From Dipylidium caninum (Eukaryota; Platyhelminthes; Cestoda; Cyclophyllidea; Dipylidiidae): a stretch of 64,000 nt of DNA. Below the pieces are notes generated by a model. It saw only the letters and a program-made list of their open reading frames with translations, was not told the origin of the DNA and made no database searches. Positions within the stretch are counted from its first letter, which is position 1; every line of letters begins with the position of its first letter. The stretch spans positions 1,054,001 through 1,118,000 of the forward strand of contig QEYB01000766.1 in NCBI GenBank assembly GCA_017562135.1. Direction: 5' to 3'. Position numbers and translations under genes: made by a program. Positions 60,692-64,000 of this stretch are shown here, one piece after another.

Positions 60692-63600
60692 CTGGACGGG
60701 AAGTAATGCCAAGGCGTGGCGATTAGTTAAGGGCGCCGCGGAGGACGATTTAGTGCCTATTCAGCCACGCGAGGCTCGTGGTTGCGCGGCCCCCGGGGTG
60801 GGGGGGGGGGGTGGCGAGTGAACAGCAACCGAAAACCGAGTACAACCGACCGGGGGTGGGAGGGGAGAGGCGGAACCCAGCGCCTCCCCGGGCGGAGGAA
60901 GCCTCACGCTCTGCGGAGAGGGGATTTTAGCCCACGCTTGTCTCCGAAAAGCAAGACAGGAGTACTCGGGTGATAGAGCGAACTTCCGTCGGTTCGGTGC
61001 TTTTCGGCACCCATCGGCGGAAATAGCACCGATCATAAATTTTCTTCTTCGCTGCCACAGATAACACCGAGGATTCACTCTCTCGCGTCCCATGTTCATG
61101 TGAACTTACGCAAAAATTGTTCATCTAACGTCTCTAAGGCGCGCCGGGAGGGGGAGAGACGAGGCGAAGGTGCTAGCGCCTCTCCTGCCCGCCACGATGC
61201 ATGCGGTAGCCTCTCCATCCTCCCTCCGGACATCGCGACGGTGCCCAGCGTGCGTGTCGGCTCGCTCCACCCACCCTGAATTGCCGCCCTCGTGGTCGCC
61301 TTAGTGGCAGTCGGTGGTGGCGCGCCTTCGGGCCCTCACGCCACGTCGGAGAGGAAGCTGGCACGGGCCGATCAGACGGGGGCGCAGCCGGCCGCCACAC
61401 GCTCGACAGCTGAGCTTGTAGCCCGCCCTCATTCAGGCGAAGACATCAAGGCGAAACGGGGTCCGCTGAGACAACTTAAATGGCACACGTCGTGTCGAGT
61501 CGTCTGACCGCGGCAACGACGGCCGCTGTGGCAGCGCACTTGTGCACGCAGCAGCTGTTCCCAGACGAGCACCGAGCGATCTCCGCGTCTTCTGTCGGGA
61601 AGCATGGGACACGTCGGGATTCGTCTCCTCATCTGGCTTGGTTCCGGCTCGCCTTGTCGTCCAGAGCAGGAAAGTTGAAGTTGTTGTGGCCCGCAATCAG
61701 TAGCAGATGGTCTTCACAATCGACCACCACCTCGGGGGCCCCACGGAGGCAGTCGCAGTCGGTTGCAAGGGACGCAGGCACGCGATGACGTGCTCAGGAC
61801 GCCGTCGCCCAAACCTCCCCTCCAGACGACCACCAAGGCGGCTGAAGGAAGGCCTGGCCTGGCTTGGCCTGGTTCTGGTCCGCGCTGGACGGACGGCCAT
61901 TCCTCCGGCGTGGGCGGTGCCACCTGAAGTTGCTGTCTCCTGTGTTAAGGTGCCGCTTCGCGCCGATGTGACGATATCCCCATGCCCGATTGCCAGAGCC
62001 ACGATACAGACTGCCATGGCGCCCACGCTTAAGTAAGTGCGCCTAAGTACGTGGCACCAGGGGCCCAGGGCTTGAACAGGCTGCGACACCGCCTTCACGT
62101 GGACCAACTGCGACCTGTGAACACCTCAGAAGGCCCGTGACTAACACTGCGGCTGCTGCTGCTCAGAGCGCGCGTATGAGGAGGGTCGCCATGCTTCCCC
62201 TTGGTGCGACCAGCCACCACACACCCTTTCAGCCGTCGCGGGAGCACTCGTGCTTGGACACTTCCAAGTTCCAATGGTGCATTGCCATTCTGAGCGGAGA
62301 AGATCAGCCTCGAGTCATCAAGGTGTATCGCAGGACCGGAGCCGCGCAATCTTGACGGTGGTTCGTGCGGTTGTCCCCTCTAATCCCTCAACTTTCCCAT
62401 GTGGTCTTCCGGACGACTGCAGGCACGAAAGCAACCCCTCATGTCCTGTTTAATGGGGCTGGCTCGGCGAGCCCGACTGAAATAACAACCGTTCGTAGAC
62501 CTTCGAGAGGCATGAAGAGGCGGATGCTGAGAGCGGAGGGCTGCAGCTCCCGTGTGCGGAGGCCCTTCGTCCCGTGCCTGCCAGCGCCTGCGGGCGAGAG
62601 AACCCATCCTCCGGCTGCCCTAACAACTCCGGCACTGAAGAGGCGCTTTCCACTCATTAGTGGGCAGTTGCATAAACGGAGGACCTCAGCAGCTGCAGCG
62701 TGTTGCCCTCGGTGTGTGCGCTGCATAAATCAAAGCCGAGCGTGACATTTCGTGGCTGGCGCCAGTGTCAGGCAGGCCAGGGACCGTGTGACGGCAGTGC
62801 GGACACCGCGGAAACCTCGGAAACGCGCTTTCACCCGCTCCGCCACCACCGCCTCTTCGTTATGCCCCACCTGAGGCATGACCGACTGAGTCAGCGGCAG
62901 GCGCGCACGTGTCCACACGACTCGTCGTCCAGATGGCGAGGCGCTGGATGCCGCATGCGTGCGCACGTGGATTACCCGATTCACTTCTTCAAAACGCGGT
63001 GGATGAGGAGGGGGAGTTCGCGGCTCGGGTGGGCGCCCGCCTTCATCTGGACGCCCAGGCAGGCGTGGTGGACTCACAGGTCAACAGGACAAAGCTCACA
63101 GGTCACCTCCTGACGAGACTGAAGACGTAACATTGCGGTCTCTGCACCCACGTCACTAGGGGCTGCGGTGGGGGGGGAGGGGGGGCATTGCGAGGTTACT
63201 GATGCAAAAGACGCCGCTGGAAAGGGCGGTTTCGCTAAATTGGACCTACTCAAGGGGCGTGGAACGGTGTCGGTCCTCGTACGAGGAGCTCTGGAAGGCG
63301 GCGAGGGAACCGAGAACTCGGTGAGGCGGAGGAGGCTCTTCCCCCAAAGGCCAGTCCATCACCGATCGTGTGACCACCCACTGCAGCTGCAGTTTTGTCC
63401 GAGCCCCACGCGCATCACAATGACCAGTGGCCGGAGGGCAGAGGATCGTGTGAGTGGAGGGACGCCCAGCGGCGAAAGAGACCTCTCTGCCTCCACCGTT
63501 CTGCCCGAACCGGCCGAATTCCCCTCGATCGCCCTCGGTTACTCACGGCTGCTGCCGCGAGTCTTGCGTAGGCAGGAAAGCGAGTTAGATGGGGATGGTC

Positions 63601-63910
63601 CCGAAAGCACCGCTTTTACCTTGTCCACCGAATTTCTGCGTCTTTTTCATCCACTCCATCATCTCACGCAGAGTCGTCAGCTCACGTCACATAAAACGAG
63701 TCAAACACCCGTCTTTTTCAGTCCGCTTTCTCACTCCTCTTTCTCCTCCACTCCGGGGGTGGTGAGGCGGGGGGGGGGGAGTTGGAGGTCGCGCAGCTGC
63801 TGCACAACCTCGTAGGCGAAAACAAAATGTTTACTTGGCCGGGAATGGGGTGAACAGTGCGTTGTAGCCTTTTTCTCCCCTCCAACGTGGCCAAAGATTG
63901 CGATACTCAC
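60692..63910. other. Probable DCC upstream intron, nothing recognised
   Basis: GC-rich, with overlapping frames on both strands and no recognisable exon. Confidence 0.45.
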
Positions 63911-63999
63911 AGAGCACGTATTGCGCAGGCGTTGGGAAGTGGGGCAGGCCGATTCTCCCCTCCCTCACGGAGTAGAGGGGCGCAACTGGGCCAAGTTGC
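63911..63999 (-). other. Possible exon end at window edge
   Basis: The minus strand shows an open frame (..APLYSVREGRIGLP..) that ends at a good GTGAGT donor (63910-63905). It could be another exon of the DCC gene, but no domain is recognisable and its phase does not match the next identified exon directly. Confidence 0.2.
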
Positions 64000-64000
64000 C

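Noticed and set aside
63168..63815. 215-codon plus-strand frame near the right edge
   Set aside because: Ser/Arg/Leu-rich without domain or splice support. Not assigned.

Overview
The window looks like nuclear DNA of an invertebrate animal, most likely a flatworm. It carries split genes with GT-AG introns and classic bilaterian products: a DCC-type netrin receptor, an FMRFamide-receptor-like GPCR, NF-YA, CPT2, a CTD-type phosphatase and an SMC3 fragment. The thioredoxin reads like tapeworm thioredoxins, and one 29-nt mini-intron recalls the tiny introns known from flatworm genes. The flatworm assignment is inference; the animal assignment is firm. No bacterial-style operon, CRISPR array, rRNA or tRNA gene was recognised.

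Layout, left to right. 1-5.2 kb: no recognisable gene, microsatellites only. 5.2-7.2 kb (+): NF-YA, the DNA-contacting subunit of the CCAAT-binding factor, preceded by a dense cluster of CCAAT pentamers. 8.3-8.6 kb (+): an intronless thioredoxin. 12.5-15.0 kb (-): the last seven coding exons of a CTDSPL2-like phosphatase. 16.6-17.1 kb (-): an isolated, frame-broken piece of the SMC3 ATPase head. 17.8-33.0 kb (+): carnitine O-palmitoyltransferase 2 in about ten exons, with a decayed mariner transposon in its largest intron. 38.9-40.3 kb (-): a single-exon neuropeptide-type GPCR. 42.2 to beyond 60.7 kb (-): the 3' part of a DCC/neogenin/UNC-40 netrin receptor (four FN3 domains, transmembrane helix, cytoplasmic tail ending in the P3 motif). 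Its Ig domains and first FN3 domains must lie past the right edge or went undetected in the last 3 kb.

Base composition changes sharply. About 11.6-21 kb is AT-rich and everything right of about 22 kb is GC-rich; the boundary falls inside one CPT2 intron. Exon phases, checked by hand, agree throughout DCC, the phosphatase and CPT2 exons 1-9, so these gene models are well supported. Exceptions that look like indels or missed micro-exons are reported as findings. The genes are unrelated neighbours (transcription, redox, signalling, lipid oxidation, axon guidance). I see no novel multi-gene system here; the most interesting signals are the NF-Y-site cluster before an NF-Y gene, the mini-intron, the SMC3 fragment and the mid-gene composition break.
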